DNA from: an uncultured Clostridia bacterium
GTDB lineage: Bacteria; Bacillota; Clostridia; Oscillospirales; Ruminococcaceae
DNA length: 64,000 nucleotides
NCBI GenBank assembly: GCA_947631115.1
Contig: CANRKB010000001.1
Coordinates: forward strand, 1-64,000
Reading direction: 5' to 3'
Positions 16,659-25,530 of the stretch are shown one piece after another. A model generated the notes under the pieces. The model was given only the letters and a program-made list of their open reading frames with translations. It was not told the DNA's origin and did no database searches. Both the position numbers and the translations under genes were made by a program. The first letter of the stretch is position 1. Every line of letters starts with the position of its first letter.

Positions 16659-17903
16659 TTATTCGGCAGGAACAAGGCAGATACAGCCGTTATGTCCGCC
16701 AAAACCGAGAGAATTACTCAGCGCCGCGGTTATCTTCAGTTCGCGCGCACCCTCTGTCACATAGTCGAGATCGCATTCGGGATCGGGAACTTTATATCCG
16801 AGCGTCTTGTGTATCTTCCCGTATCTAACGGAAAGCGCCGTAACTATCGCTTCAACGCCGCCTGCCGCGCCGAGAAGATGACCTGTCATCGACTTTGTGG
16901 AATTTATCGCGATATTTCCCGCGTGTTCTCCGAAAGCGAGCTTTATTGCCTTTGTTTCCGTAAGGTCGTTCATGTGCGTAGAAGTGCCGTGGGCGTTTAT
17001 ATAATTCACCTGTTCAAACGGAATTCCCGCTTCTTCCACCGCAAGCTCCATAGCCTTTGCGCCGCCCAAGCCGTCGGGGTCGGGGCTTGTTTCATGATAT
17101 GCGTCGCAGGTCGAGCCGTATCCGCATATCTCCGCGTAAATATCCGCGCCTCTTGCTTTTGCGTGTTCGTATTCTTCGAGAACAAGTATCCCGCAGCCGT
17201 CGCCGAGGACAAATCCGCTTCTTTCCGCATCAAAGGGTATCGACGCTCTGTCAACGTCCGTTGAACGTGTGATAGCTTTCATGTTGTTGAACGACGCATA
17301 GCAGAAGCCGATGTCCGAATGTTCCGTGCCGCCCGTTATAGCCGCGTCAAGATAGCCGTGCTTTATCGCTCTAAACGCTTCTCCTATAGACTGCGTACCC
17401 GAAGCGCACGCCGTCGTAACGCAGAAGTTCGAGCCTTTAAAGCCGTGTCTTATTGCGACCGTCGCCGCCGCCATATTCCCTATCATCTTTGTAATTGTAA
17501 AGACCGAAACTCTTCCGCTGCCTTTAGAGCGATAGGCGTTCATTTCGTCCTCTGTCGTGCAGATGCCGCCGATGCCGCTTCCTATTATACAGCCGACGCG
17601 AAAGGGGTCTATGTCTTTAAGATCTGTCTTTGCGTCTTTAAGCGCCATTTCCGCGCAGTAAACGGCATATTGCGTTATAACGTCGCTTCTGCGCAGCTCT
17701 TTCTTGTCGAAAACTGCGGACGGGTCAAAGTTCTTTACTCTTGCGACAACGTTCTTTTCCTCGGGGTTTTCCTCGGGAAACCACGGCTCAAGCGTAAATC
17801 CGTGCTTTCCCATAAGCAGGTTGTCCCACAACTCCTGCGGCGAATTTCCGCAGGGCGTAACACACCCGAGTCCCGTTATCACTACTCTTCTTTCACTACT
17901 CAT
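16659..17903 (-). CDS. fabF: Beta-ketoacyl-ACP synthase II
   Basis: A 414-residue condensing enzyme for chain elongation. The Cys-His-His triad is visible: TTACASGTQ, NAHGTSTHMND and KSMTGHLLGAAG. The FGFGGHN C-terminal loop reads LGFGGHNGCI. Normal length; GGAGG 6 bases before ATG. Follows fabG after 43 bases. Confidence 0.96.
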   Translation of the reverse strand: MSSERRVVITGLGCVTPCGNSPQELWDNLLMGKHGFTLEPWFPEENPEEKNVVARVKNFDPSAVFDKKELRRSDVITQYAVYCAEMALKDAKTDLKDIDPFRVGCIIGSGIGGICTTEDEMNAYRSKGSGRVSVFTITKMIGNMAAATVAIRHGFKGSNFCVTTACASGTQSIGEAFRAIKHGYLDAAITGGTEHSDIGFCYASFNNMKAITRSTDVDRASIPFDAERSGFVLGDGCGILVLEEYEHAKARGADIYAEICGYGSTCDAYHETSPDPDGLGGAKAMELAVEEAGIPFEQVNYINAHGTSTHMNDLTETKAIKLAFGEHAGNIAINSTKSMTGHLLGAAGGVEAIVTALSVRYGKIHKTLGYKVPDPECDLDYVTEGARELKITAALSNSLGFGGHNGCICLVPAE

Positions 17904-17946
17904 AAAACCTCCGTGACCGTTTCTGTAAAACGATGATAAACTTCTA

Positions 17947-18678
17947 TCACATACTAAGTCCGCCGCTGATCTCTATTATCTGCCCCGTAACATACGAAGA
18001 ATCCTCTCCGCACAAAAACGCGACAACGTTCGCTATTTCTTCGGGCTGTCCATAGCGCTTCATGGCGATCTGTCCGAGAATGGCGTTTTTCTGCTCGTCC
18101 GTCAGCTTATCTGTCATGGGCGTCTGAATAAATCCGGGCGCAACCGCGTTTACGCGTATTCCGCGTGAACCCAGCTCCTTTGCCGCGGTCTTTGTCATCG
18201 CTATAACCGCGCCTTTTGAAGCGGAATAGTTCATCTGCCCGGGGTTTCCGTAAAGTCCCGCAACGGAAGCCAGGTTTACTATACTTCCGCTTTTTTGCCT
18301 AAGCATTATCGCTCCAACGAGCTTTGTCATATTGAACACGGATTTCTGATTTATACGAATAACCGCGTCATAGTTTTCCTCGCTCATTCTGAGAAGAAGT
18401 CCGTCGCGGGTAATTCCCGCATTGTTTACGAGAACGTCGAGCGTTCCGAATTCCTCTTTTGCTTTCTTTACCATTTCCTCGCACTGCGCATAGTCTGAAA
18501 CGTCCGCCGCGTAAACCGCCGCCTTTATCCCCAGCGCGCGGCATTCTTCCGCGGTCTGCTGTCCCGCTTCTTCGGAAAGCTCGTTTATTACGATATTAAA
18601 TCCGTCTTTGGCTAAGCGCTTTGCAATAGCCGCTCCGATACCTCTTCCCGAACCAGTGATGATAGCTGTTTTACTCAT
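17947..18678 (-). CDS. fabG: 3-oxoacyl-ACP reductase FabG
   Basis: A 243-residue short-chain dehydrogenase. The NADP fold has TGSGRGIGAAIA, and NNAG follows. The catalytic Ser-Tyr-Lys triad is in SVAGLYGNPGQMNYSASKGA. ATG 18678 has AAGGA upstream; the longer frame begins with TTG and has no ribosome site. Confidence 0.95.
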   Translation of the reverse strand: MSKTAIITGSGRGIGAAIAKRLAKDGFNIVINELSEEAGQQTAEECRALGIKAAVYAADVSDYAQCEEMVKKAKEEFGTLDVLVNNAGITRDGLLLRMSEENYDAVIRINQKSVFNMTKLVGAIMLRQKSGSIVNLASVAGLYGNPGQMNYSASKGAVIAMTKTAAKELGSRGIRVNAVAPGFIQTPMTDKLTDEQKNAILGQIAMKRYGQPEEIANVVAFLCGEDSSYVTGQIIEISGGLSM

Positions 18679-18715
18679 ATAACGTCCTTTCGTCAACTAA
18701 AGTCTATGTTTTCTG

Positions 18716-19714
18716 TTAAGTTTCCATGATTATTGAGCCGTATGTAAGCCCCGCTCCGAATCCAACCAGACAGAGCTTCATGCCGCGTTTCAGCCTTCCG
18801 CTCTTGAAAAGCTCGTCAATTCCCACGGGAATGCACGCGCTCGAAACATTTCCCATGTACTCTATATTTGTATATACTTTTTCTTCAGGAATACCTAAAA
18901 GCCCCGTTGCCTTTGCGATTATCCTCAGATTAGCCTGGTGAGGTATCACAAGATCAAGCTCCGAGGGCGCTATTCCTATCTGCTCCGAAACGTGATTTAC
19001 CGCGTCAGCCATCGCGTTTACGGCGAATTTATAGACCGCCCTGCCGTCCTGATAGAGATAATTCTTCTTTGCAAAGGTGTCGAAGCGGTTTTCGTAAAAC
19101 TCGTCTTCGTCCTTAAACCACGGGCAGTTGCTCTGATAGTTCACCTTGCAGTAGAGAGCGTCGAACTCGTCGCCCTCCGCTCCGAGAAAAGAGCTGAACT
19201 GTCCGTCGCTTTTCGCAACGACAACCGCTCCCGCCGCGTCGCCGAAAAGAATACAGTTTGCGCGGTCGGTATAGTCCTGTTGAGACGACAGCTTCTCGCT
19301 CGATACAATAAGTATCGTTTTATATTTGTCCGTTTCAAGAAATTTGTGCGCAATGTCCATTGCGGTTATAAAGCCCGTGCAGGCGCTGTTCACGTCAAAG
19401 CAGGAAGCATTCACCGCGCCTATGCGCTTTTGAATAAGGCAGGACATAGCGGGGTAGAAGAAGTCGGGAGTACAGGTCGAAACTATGATGAGGTCAATTT
19501 TGTCCGCCGTTATGCCCGCAGACTTCAGAGCTTCCTTTGCCGCTTCCGTACCCATATAGTAGTTGGGCTTGTCCACCGCGAGCTGGCGCTTTTTAATTCC
19601 CGTGCGGGGATATATCCATTCGTCCGAGGTATCGAGGATCTGAGAAAATCTGTCGTTATCAGCGACAAAATCGGGGACATAACTGCCTGTTCCCAAAAAC
19701 TGCAATCCGCTCAT
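18716..19714 (-). CDS. fabH: Beta-ketoacyl-ACP synthase III
   Basis: A 332-residue initiating condensing enzyme joining acetyl-CoA (or a branched primer) to malonyl-ACP. Catalytic Cys in FDVNSACTGF, His in IPHQANLRI and Asn in MGNVSSACIP. First gene of the minus-strand operon, directly behind a consensus promoter. GGAG lies 6 bases before ATG. Confidence 0.95.
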   Translation of the reverse strand: MSGLQFLGTGSYVPDFVADNDRFSQILDTSDEWIYPRTGIKKRQLAVDKPNYYMGTEAAKEALKSAGITADKIDLIIVSTCTPDFFYPAMSCLIQKRIGAVNASCFDVNSACTGFITAMDIAHKFLETDKYKTILIVSSEKLSSQQDYTDRANCILFGDAAGAVVVAKSDGQFSSFLGAEGDEFDALYCKVNYQSNCPWFKDEDEFYENRFDTFAKKNYLYQDGRAVYKFAVNAMADAVNHVSEQIGIAPSELDLVIPHQANLRIIAKATGLLGIPEEKVYTNIEYMGNVSSACIPVGIDELFKSGRLKRGMKLCLVGFGAGLTYGSIIMET

Positions 19715-19815
19715 AAAAAACTCCTTGATTTTATTTTCAAAATAATGTATAATATCATTATGGTTTGTATGGCGTTGTTTTAAAATGCCTATACGAAAAA
19801 ACTCAATATAAATTT

Positions 19816-19844
19816 ATTATAACTCATTTTGGTAGATTTGTCAA
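19816..19844 (-). promoter_or_regulatory. Sigma-A promoter of the fab/acc operon
   Basis: Read leftward: TTGACA (19844-19839), 17-bp spacer, TATAAT (19821-19816), about 100 bases before fabH. I do not recognise a FapR or FabT operator around it. Confidence 0.88.
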
Positions 19845-19986
19845 GTATATGTTGTAAATTAGAGACGTCAGAAAAGGAATTTTCATCTTTTTGCAGATGA
19901 TATTCTCATTCTTCGCCTTTTATGTTTAATAATATTACTCTGTCGAAAGCAGAATTTCGGCAGGGAAGAATTTTGGAGGTTTATCT

Positions 19987-20910
19987 ATGAAAACGGCATT
20001 TTTATTCTCGGGACAGGGTTCGCAGTATCCTCAGATGGGCGCGGAACTCGCGCAGAAATATCAAAGCTCGGCGCGGATATTGGAGTGCGGCTCGGACATT
20101 ATGGGCTTCGACCTTATGAAAAAGCTGACGGAGTCATCTGCCGAGGAGCTTTCTCAGACCCGCCTTTCACAGCCTGCTATTTTTACGGTGTCGCTTTTAG
20201 CGCTTAATGCGGCTAGGGAGAACGGCATTGAAAACTGCGCTGTTGCGGGACATTCTCTCGGAGAATATGCGGCGATGTATGCGGCGGAGGTACTGCCTAT
20301 GGAAGACGCTTTTAAGGCGATAAAACTAAGAAGCGAGGCAATGGCAAAGGCAGCCGAAAATTCTAAGGGAGCAATGGCGGCGATAATAGGCTCAACAGAT
20401 GAGGAGATAAATAAAGTCCTTTCGGAAATAAGCGGTTTTGCCGCTCCCGCAAACTATAATTCCCCCGTACAGACCGTTATCGCGGGAGAAGAGGCTGCCG
20501 TAGAAGAGGCGATGGCGAAGTTTTCCGAACTTGGAAGACGCTCCGTAAAGCTCGCGGTATCTGCGGCTTTCCATACAAAACTTATGAAGCCAGCCGCAGA
20601 CGAGTTTAAAGAAAAAATTTCGGGATTTACATTCTCCGAGCCGACTTGCGCTTTCTATTCAAACCTTTACGGCGCGAAGCTCGAAAAGCTTCCCGATATG
20701 CCCGATTATCTTTCAAAGCACATCTGCTCTCCCGTCAGATTTGTCGAGGAGCTTAACGCAATGCAGAGCGACGGCATAGAAGCCTTTGTGGAGCTGGGAC
20801 CGAACAAGGTCCTCACGGGACTTGTAAGAAAGACGCTAAAGGGCGTTATAAACGTAAATATTGAAAACAATGAAACCATGGAAAAGGCGCTCGGCGCACT
20901 GAAAGGATAA
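19987..20910 (+). CDS. fabD: Malonyl-CoA:ACP transacylase
   Basis: A 307-residue enzyme loading malonyl units on ACP. FSGQGSQYPQMG at the N-terminus, nucleophile motif GHSLGEYAA, and the catalytic His in AAFHTKLM. It is divergent from the rest of the fatty-acid genes and instead leads a transcript with aroE, aroK, an amidohydrolase and fumarase alpha. GGAGG upstream of ATG. Confidence 0.95.
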   Translation: MKTAFLFSGQGSQYPQMGAELAQKYQSSARILECGSDIMGFDLMKKLTESSAEELSQTRLSQPAIFTVSLLALNAARENGIENCAVAGHSLGEYAAMYAAEVLPMEDAFKAIKLRSEAMAKAAENSKGAMAAIIGSTDEEINKVLSEISGFAAPANYNSPVQTVIAGEEAAVEEAMAKFSELGRRSVKLAVSAAFHTKLMKPAADEFKEKISGFTFSEPTCAFYSNLYGAKLEKLPDMPDYLSKHICSPVRFVEELNAMQSDGIEAFVELGPNKVLTGLVRKTLKGVINVNIENNETMEKALGALKG

Positions 20911-20921
20911 ATAACAGGATT

Positions 20922-21752
20922 ATGAAAAAGTATTGTTTAATAGGTCACCCTCTCGGACATTCGTTCTCTCCGCAGATTCACAAAAGGCTGTTTGAGCTTT
21001 CGGGAATTGAAGCGGAATACACCTTAAACGACATCGCTCCCGAGGAGCTTTCCGAAAAGTTTGACGCTCTCGGAGAATACGAGGGATTTAATATCACCAT
21101 TCCTCATAAGATAGCGATAATCGATTATTGCAAAGAGCTTTCCGACGGCGCGAAACGCTATCGCTCGGTAAACTGTATCAGAAACAGCGACAAGTCGGGC
21201 TATAACACCGACGCCATAGGCTTTACAAAGTCAATTGAAGCCATGGGCGCAAGTCTTGATTCAAAAGTCACCGTCATAGGGTGCGGCGGCGTAGGAAGAA
21301 TGATCTGCATAGAAGCGGCAAGACAGGGCGCAGAGCTTACAATTGCGGCGCTTGAAAAGGATATGCCGCTTGCGGAGAAGGTAGTGGAAGAAATAAAAGC
21401 GCAGAACTCCTCGGCTTGCGTTAAAATCACCGAAATAAACGGAAATATACTCGACAGCTCCGACGGCGGCGACCTGCTTATAAACGCAACGCCCGCGGGA
21501 ATGTTCCCGAAAGTCGACAATATGCCTTGCACCGAAGAAGTCGTAAAGAAGTTTAAAAACGTCTTTGACGTTATCTACAATCCCAAGGAAACAAAGCTTC
21601 TCAAAACCGCCCGCGCACACGGAATAAACGCAATGGGCGGAATGGCGATGCTCGTTTTGCAGGCGGTCGCCGCGCATGAAATATGGTACGGCGCGAAGTT
21701 TGAAAAGAGCGATATAGACAAGCTCGTGTCCGATATGGAGAACGCGGTATGA
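20922..21752 (+). CDS. aroE: Shikimate dehydrogenase
   Basis: A 276-residue NADPH enzyme reducing 3-dehydroshikimate. Substrate motif GHPLGHSFSP, catalytic Lys in NITIPHK, the dinucleotide loop GCGGVGRM and the C-terminal GGMAMLVLQA. 11 bases after fabD and overlapping aroK by 4 bases (ATGA). Confidence 0.95.
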   Translation: MKKYCLIGHPLGHSFSPQIHKRLFELSGIEAEYTLNDIAPEELSEKFDALGEYEGFNITIPHKIAIIDYCKELSDGAKRYRSVNCIRNSDKSGYNTDAIGFTKSIEAMGASLDSKVTVIGCGGVGRMICIEAARQGAELTIAALEKDMPLAEKVVEEIKAQNSSACVKITEINGNILDSSDGGDLLINATPAGMFPKVDNMPCTEEVVKKFKNVFDVIYNPKETKLLKTARAHGINAMGGMAMLVLQAVAAHEIWYGAKFEKSDIDKLVSDMENAV

Positions 21753-22258
21753 AAAGTATTTATTTGTGCGGGTTTATGGGCTGCGGAAAGAGCCATATAG
21801 GAAGAATGTTGTCCGCTAAGCTTAAAATGAAACTTATTGATTTGGATAAGTATATAGTGGAAGCGGAGAAAATGACCATTCCCGAAATATTTGAAAAGTT
21901 AGGCGAGCCGCATTTCAGAAGCCTTGAGGCAAAATATATAAAAGAGCTTTCGGGCGGGAATGTCGTGGCTACGGGCGGCGGCGCGCTTTTAAACGACGAA
22001 ACGGCGCGTTTTGCGAGAGAGAGCGGGATATCCGTTTATATAAACACCTCGTTTGAGACTTGTTATGCGCGGATAAAGGGAGATAAAAACCGCCCGCTTG
22101 TTGTGAAAAACACCCCCGAACAGCTTGAAGAGCTGTATAACAAGCGCGCTCCGATATACCGCCGCAACAGTACATATATGGTAAACGGAAACACCCGTGA
22201 CACGACGATAGTAGATGAGATAGAAAAACTATCGCGTATATCCGAACAGAACATTTGA
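21749..22258 (+). CDS. aroK: Shikimate kinase
   Basis: A 169-residue kinase. P-loop GFMGCGKSHIG, DLDKYI (Mg/shikimate Asp), FR (shikimate Arg) in EPHFRSLE, and ATGGGALL. Its start overlaps the aroE stop, so aromatic synthesis steps 4 and 5 are translationally coupled. Confidence 0.95.
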   Translation: MKSIYLCGFMGCGKSHIGRMLSAKLKMKLIDLDKYIVEAEKMTIPEIFEKLGEPHFRSLEAKYIKELSGGNVVATGGGALLNDETARFARESGISVYINTSFETCYARIKGDKNRPLVVKNTPEQLEELYNKRAPIYRRNSTYMVNGNTRDTTIVDEIEKLSRISEQNI

Positions 22259-22272
22259 ATTAAGGATTTGAA

Positions 22273-23454
22273 ATGGTAATTAAAAACGTAAAGATAATAA
22301 CAATGGCGGGCAGTGACATTGAAAACGGCTTTGTGCGTTATAACGAGGTCATAACCGAAATAGGAAGCATGAGCGGCTATGTAAAGACCTCCGAAGAAGA
22401 AATTGACGGCGCGGGAAAAACGCTCTACCCCGGACTTATAGACGCGCATTGTCATCTTGGAATGTGGGACGACGCGCTGTGCTTTGAGGGCGACGACGGA
22501 AACGAGGACACCGACCCCTCCACGCCCCACCTCCGCGCAATAGACAGCATAAACGCCGCGGACAGGTGCTTTGAGGACGCCGTTTCTGCGGGCGTCACTT
22601 CGGTGTGTACGGGCGTAGGCAGCGCAAATCCTATCGGCGGCAGCCTTGCGGTCATAAAAACTTTCGGCTCTAAACGCGTGGATAAGCTTATTGTAAAAAG
22701 CCCCGCGGCGATAAAATTCGCGCTCGGCGAAAATCCCAAGAACACTTATAACGACCGCGACGAAACGCCCGTCACCCGAATGGCGACCGCAGCTATAATC
22801 CGCGAGCAGCTTTCAAAAGCGCTTCGTTATAAAGAAGACCTCGACGAATACCGCCGCACAAAGGGGACGGACGACGAAGTTTCAAAGCCCGATTTCGACG
22901 CGAAATGCGAGGCGCTTATGCCGCTGTTTGACGGGCAAAAACCGCTTCAGGCGCATTTTCACTGTCATAGAGCCGACGACATTTTCACGGCTGTACGTAT
23001 TGCAAAAGAGTTTAAGCTCGATTATGTGCTTATACACTGCACGGACGGCGGGATAATTGCCGAGGAGCTTGCGGAGGATATGCCGAAAGTGGTTTTGGGA
23101 CCGGTTTTCGGCGACAGGGGAAAGCCCGAGCTTAAAAACCATAGTATAAACACCCCCGCCGTAATGGATAAATTCGGGATAGAGTTTGCCATATGCACCG
23201 ACCACCCCGAAACGCCCATACAATATCTTCCGCTTACGGCGGCGCTTGCGGTAAGAGGCGGGCTTGACAGAAAGACCGCGCTTAAAGCTGTGACAATAAA
23301 CGCGGCGAAAATCTTAGGAATTGAAGACAGAGTAGGCTCTATAGAAGTCGGAAAGGACGCGGATTTTTCGCTGTTTTCGGGAGAGCCGCTCGGTATTTAT
23401 GAAACGCCCGTTTTTGTGTGCGTAAACGGAAAGACAGCAGTGAATAAGCTGTAA
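22273..23454 (+). CDS. Amidohydrolase (imidazolonepropionase-like)
   Basis: A 393-residue metal-dependent hydrolase with the TIM-barrel metal ligands in order: DAHCHLG (HxH), the lysine of SPAAIKFALGENPK, HFHCH, VLIHCTDG and the catalytic Asp in CTDHPE. The C-terminal VGSIEVGKDADF closes the fold as in imidazolonepropionase and related enzymes. No histidine-utilisation genes are nearby, so the substrate is unknown. 14 bases after aroK, in the same transcript. Confidence 0.85.
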   Translation: MVIKNVKIITMAGSDIENGFVRYNEVITEIGSMSGYVKTSEEEIDGAGKTLYPGLIDAHCHLGMWDDALCFEGDDGNEDTDPSTPHLRAIDSINAADRCFEDAVSAGVTSVCTGVGSANPIGGSLAVIKTFGSKRVDKLIVKSPAAIKFALGENPKNTYNDRDETPVTRMATAAIIREQLSKALRYKEDLDEYRRTKGTDDEVSKPDFDAKCEALMPLFDGQKPLQAHFHCHRADDIFTAVRIAKEFKLDYVLIHCTDGGIIAEELAEDMPKVVLGPVFGDRGKPELKNHSINTPAVMDKFGIEFAICTDHPETPIQYLPLTAALAVRGGLDRKTALKAVTINAAKILGIEDRVGSIEVGKDADFSLFSGEPLGIYETPVFVCVNGKTAVNKL

Positions 23455-23475
23455 AGTTATAAAAAGGAGAAAATT

Positions 23476-24318
23476 ATGCGGGAAATTGACGCTAAACTTA
23501 TAACAGAAACAATCGCGGAGCTTTGCGTAAAAGCAAATCTACAGCTTCCTTGCGGTATGCGCGAGTGCATAGAAAGCGCCGCCGAAAAAGAGGAGAGCGA
23601 GCTTTGTAAAAGCGTTCTCGGCGATATAGTCGACAACATAGACTGCGCCAAAGAGCTTTCCGTGCCTATTTGCCAGGACACGGGAATGGCAGTCGTTTTC
23701 GCCGAGGTCGGGCAGGACGTGCATATCATAAACGGCGATTTTGAAGAAGCAATAAACGCGGGCGTTGCAAAGGGCTATGTCGAGGGAAAATTAAGACTTT
23801 CCATAGTAAAAGACCCCCTGATAAGAGAAAACACAAACAACAACACCCCCGCGCTTATACATACAAGGATAGTAAAGGGCGACAAGATAAAGCTGACCGT
23901 CGCTCCAAAGGGCTTTGGAAGCGAGAATATGAGCAGGCTTAAGATGTTCACTCCGTCCGCTTCAAAAGAGGACATAATAAACTTTGTGGTCGAAACGGTT
24001 TCCGTTGCGGGGAGCAATCCCTGTCCGCCCGTTGTCGTGGGAGTGGGAATAGGGAGCGATTTCGAGGGCTGCGCGCTTCTTGCGAAAAAAGCGCTCTGCA
24101 GGGATCTTTCACAGAGAAACCCCGACCCGCTTTACGAGCAAATGGAACAGAAAATGCTCGAAGAAATAAACAAGCTCGGAATAGGCGCTCAGGGCTTTGG
24201 CGGCAGAATGACCGCGCTTTATGTAAACATAGAGAAAGCGCCTACTCATATCGCGGGACTTCCCGTCGCGGTAAATATGGGCTGTCATGTCACAAGGCAC
24301 GCGGCAACAGAAATATAA
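23476..24318 (+). CDS. Class I fumarate hydratase, alpha subunit
   Basis: A 280-residue iron-sulfur subunit of two-part fumarase (TtdA/FumA N-terminal family). The three cluster cysteines fit CQDTG, SNPCPPVVVGVG and MGCHVTRH. The related tartrate dehydratase alpha cannot be excluded. The beta subunit, normally the next gene, is absent: a sigma factor follows. Oxygen-labile enzyme, consistent with an anaerobe. AAGGAG is 6 bases before ATG. Confidence 0.9.
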   Translation: MREIDAKLITETIAELCVKANLQLPCGMRECIESAAEKEESELCKSVLGDIVDNIDCAKELSVPICQDTGMAVVFAEVGQDVHIINGDFEEAINAGVAKGYVEGKLRLSIVKDPLIRENTNNNTPALIHTRIVKGDKIKLTVAPKGFGSENMSRLKMFTPSASKEDIINFVVETVSVAGSNPCPPVVVGVGIGSDFEGCALLAKKALCRDLSQRNPDPLYEQMEQKMLEEINKLGIGAQGFGGRMTALYVNIEKAPTHIAGLPVAVNMGCHVTRHAATEI

Positions 24319-24388
24319 TTTTTATTCTGCAACTTTTCCGGCTCTTGCTTGGTATTATTTATGACAGAAGAAAATTCGGAGAAAATTT

Positions 24389-24898
24389 ATGGAATTATCT
24401 CTAAAAACCGCGGAAAGCTTTGACGATGCCATGAGGAAGTATATCCCCATGGTTTACGCTATTGCGCTCGAAAGGCTTAAAAACGCGGCTGACGCCGAGG
24501 ATATAACGCAGGAGGTTTTCATAAGATATTTTAAAGCCGATAAAACATTTGAAAGCGAAGAACATAGAAGATTTTTCCTGATAAGAGTAGCGGTAAACTG
24601 TTCAAATTCATTCGCGAAAAGCTCCTGGCATAGGCATAGGACGTTATGCGACCCCGACGATATTTTAGGTTTATCGGAGAACCATGAAACAGACAATGAA
24701 AGGAAACGCGCGGTCTTAGAGGCTGTTATGAAGCTTCCCGATAAGTATCGGACAGCCGTTCACCTTTTTTATTTTGAAGACCTGTCTATAGCAGAGATAG
24801 CCGAGGTAACGGGCGAAAAGGAAAGCACCGTAAAATCTCATCTGTCAAGAGCGAGAGAAAAGCTGAAAAAGCTGTTGAAAGATGAAGAATTTGAGTGA
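24389..24898 (+). CDS. ECF-type RNA polymerase sigma factor
   Basis: A 169-residue protein with region 2 (DAEDITQEVFIRYFKA, about residues 35-50) and region 4 helix-turn-helix (LSIAEIAEVTGEKESTVKSHLSRAREKLKKLL, described by its ends only as about residues 130-163). The downstream gene overlaps its stop by no more than a few bases and encodes a membrane protein, the usual place for a regulator of such a factor. Upstream, 'gcaactttt' and 'ggtatt' are spaced like an ECF-dependent promoter, which would mean autoregulation. Confidence 0.92.
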   Translation: MELSLKTAESFDDAMRKYIPMVYAIALERLKNAADAEDITQEVFIRYFKADKTFESEEHRRFFLIRVAVNCSNSFAKSSWHRHRTLCDPDDILGLSENHETDNERKRAVLEAVMKLPDKYRTAVHLFYFEDLSIAEIAEVTGEKESTVKSHLSRAREKLKKLLKDEEFE

Positions 24899-24909
24899 GG
24901 AGGGAGAAA

Positions 24910-25473
24910 ATGAGCTTTAGAAACGATTATAAGTCGGCGTTTCGCTCTGCTTCTCCCGACATTAAAGGAATAATTGCACGAGTGCATGAGCGGCTTAATG
25001 AAAACGCGCACTTGGAGATAAGAACCGAGCAAAAGAAGAAAAGACCGCTTTGGCAAATTATAGCGCCCGTTGCGGGAGCGGCGGCATGTATTGCGTTGTG
25101 CATAATCTTCATTCCCCGATTTTTCGGTTTGCCTTTAAACAATGCGGGCGGAATGAACAATGCGGAAAACATGGACGGAGCGGGCAACTCTCCCGAATTT
25201 CACGATAGTATGTCTGATTCCGATTCAACTTCAGACAGCGAATTGAGCCTTGTTTACGGAGAGAACGGAGATATAACCGAGGTCGTATATTGCGGCAAGA
25301 GATATTTCAGAACGGGAACAATAAGAGCCGATGAAGCCTCGGGAAATATCAATCTTGTGATACACGTTGACGGAGCGGACTTTGCAAATACTTATTTTGT
25401 GAAATATCGGGAAAATGAAGATATAATTTATGTCGCGGAGGAAAATTCCGAATGGACATATGTTTTTGAATAA
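24910..25473 (+). CDS. Probable membrane anti-sigma or sigma-associated protein
   Basis: A 187-residue single-pass protein. The cytoplasmic N-terminus (about 50 residues, basic) precedes one membrane segment (about residues 54-77), a Ser/Asp-rich linker (DSMSDSDSTSDSE) and an extracytoplasmic domain of ~80 residues. It has no zinc motif of the ZAS anti-sigma class. The position directly behind the sigma gene suggests it controls it; the sequence alone does not prove that. ATG 24910 has GGAGGGAG upstream. Confidence 0.7.
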   Translation: MSFRNDYKSAFRSASPDIKGIIARVHERLNENAHLEIRTEQKKKRPLWQIIAPVAGAAACIALCIIFIPRFFGLPLNNAGGMNNAENMDGAGNSPEFHDSMSDSDSTSDSELSLVYGENGDITEVVYCGKRYFRTGTIRADEASGNINLVIHVDGADFANTYFVKYRENEDIIYVAEENSEWTYVFE

Positions 25474-25477
25474 AAAC

Positions 25478-25530
25478 TAAAAAAAACCGCCGTACTTCCA
25501 TTGTGAAAGTACGGCGGCGTTGTTTTAAAT
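25478..25530. terminator. Bidirectional terminator
   Basis: CCGCCGTACTT / AAGTACGGCGG stem (25487-25517) with an A run on the left and TTGTTTT on the right, between the convergent sigma operon and gpmI. Confidence 0.85.
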
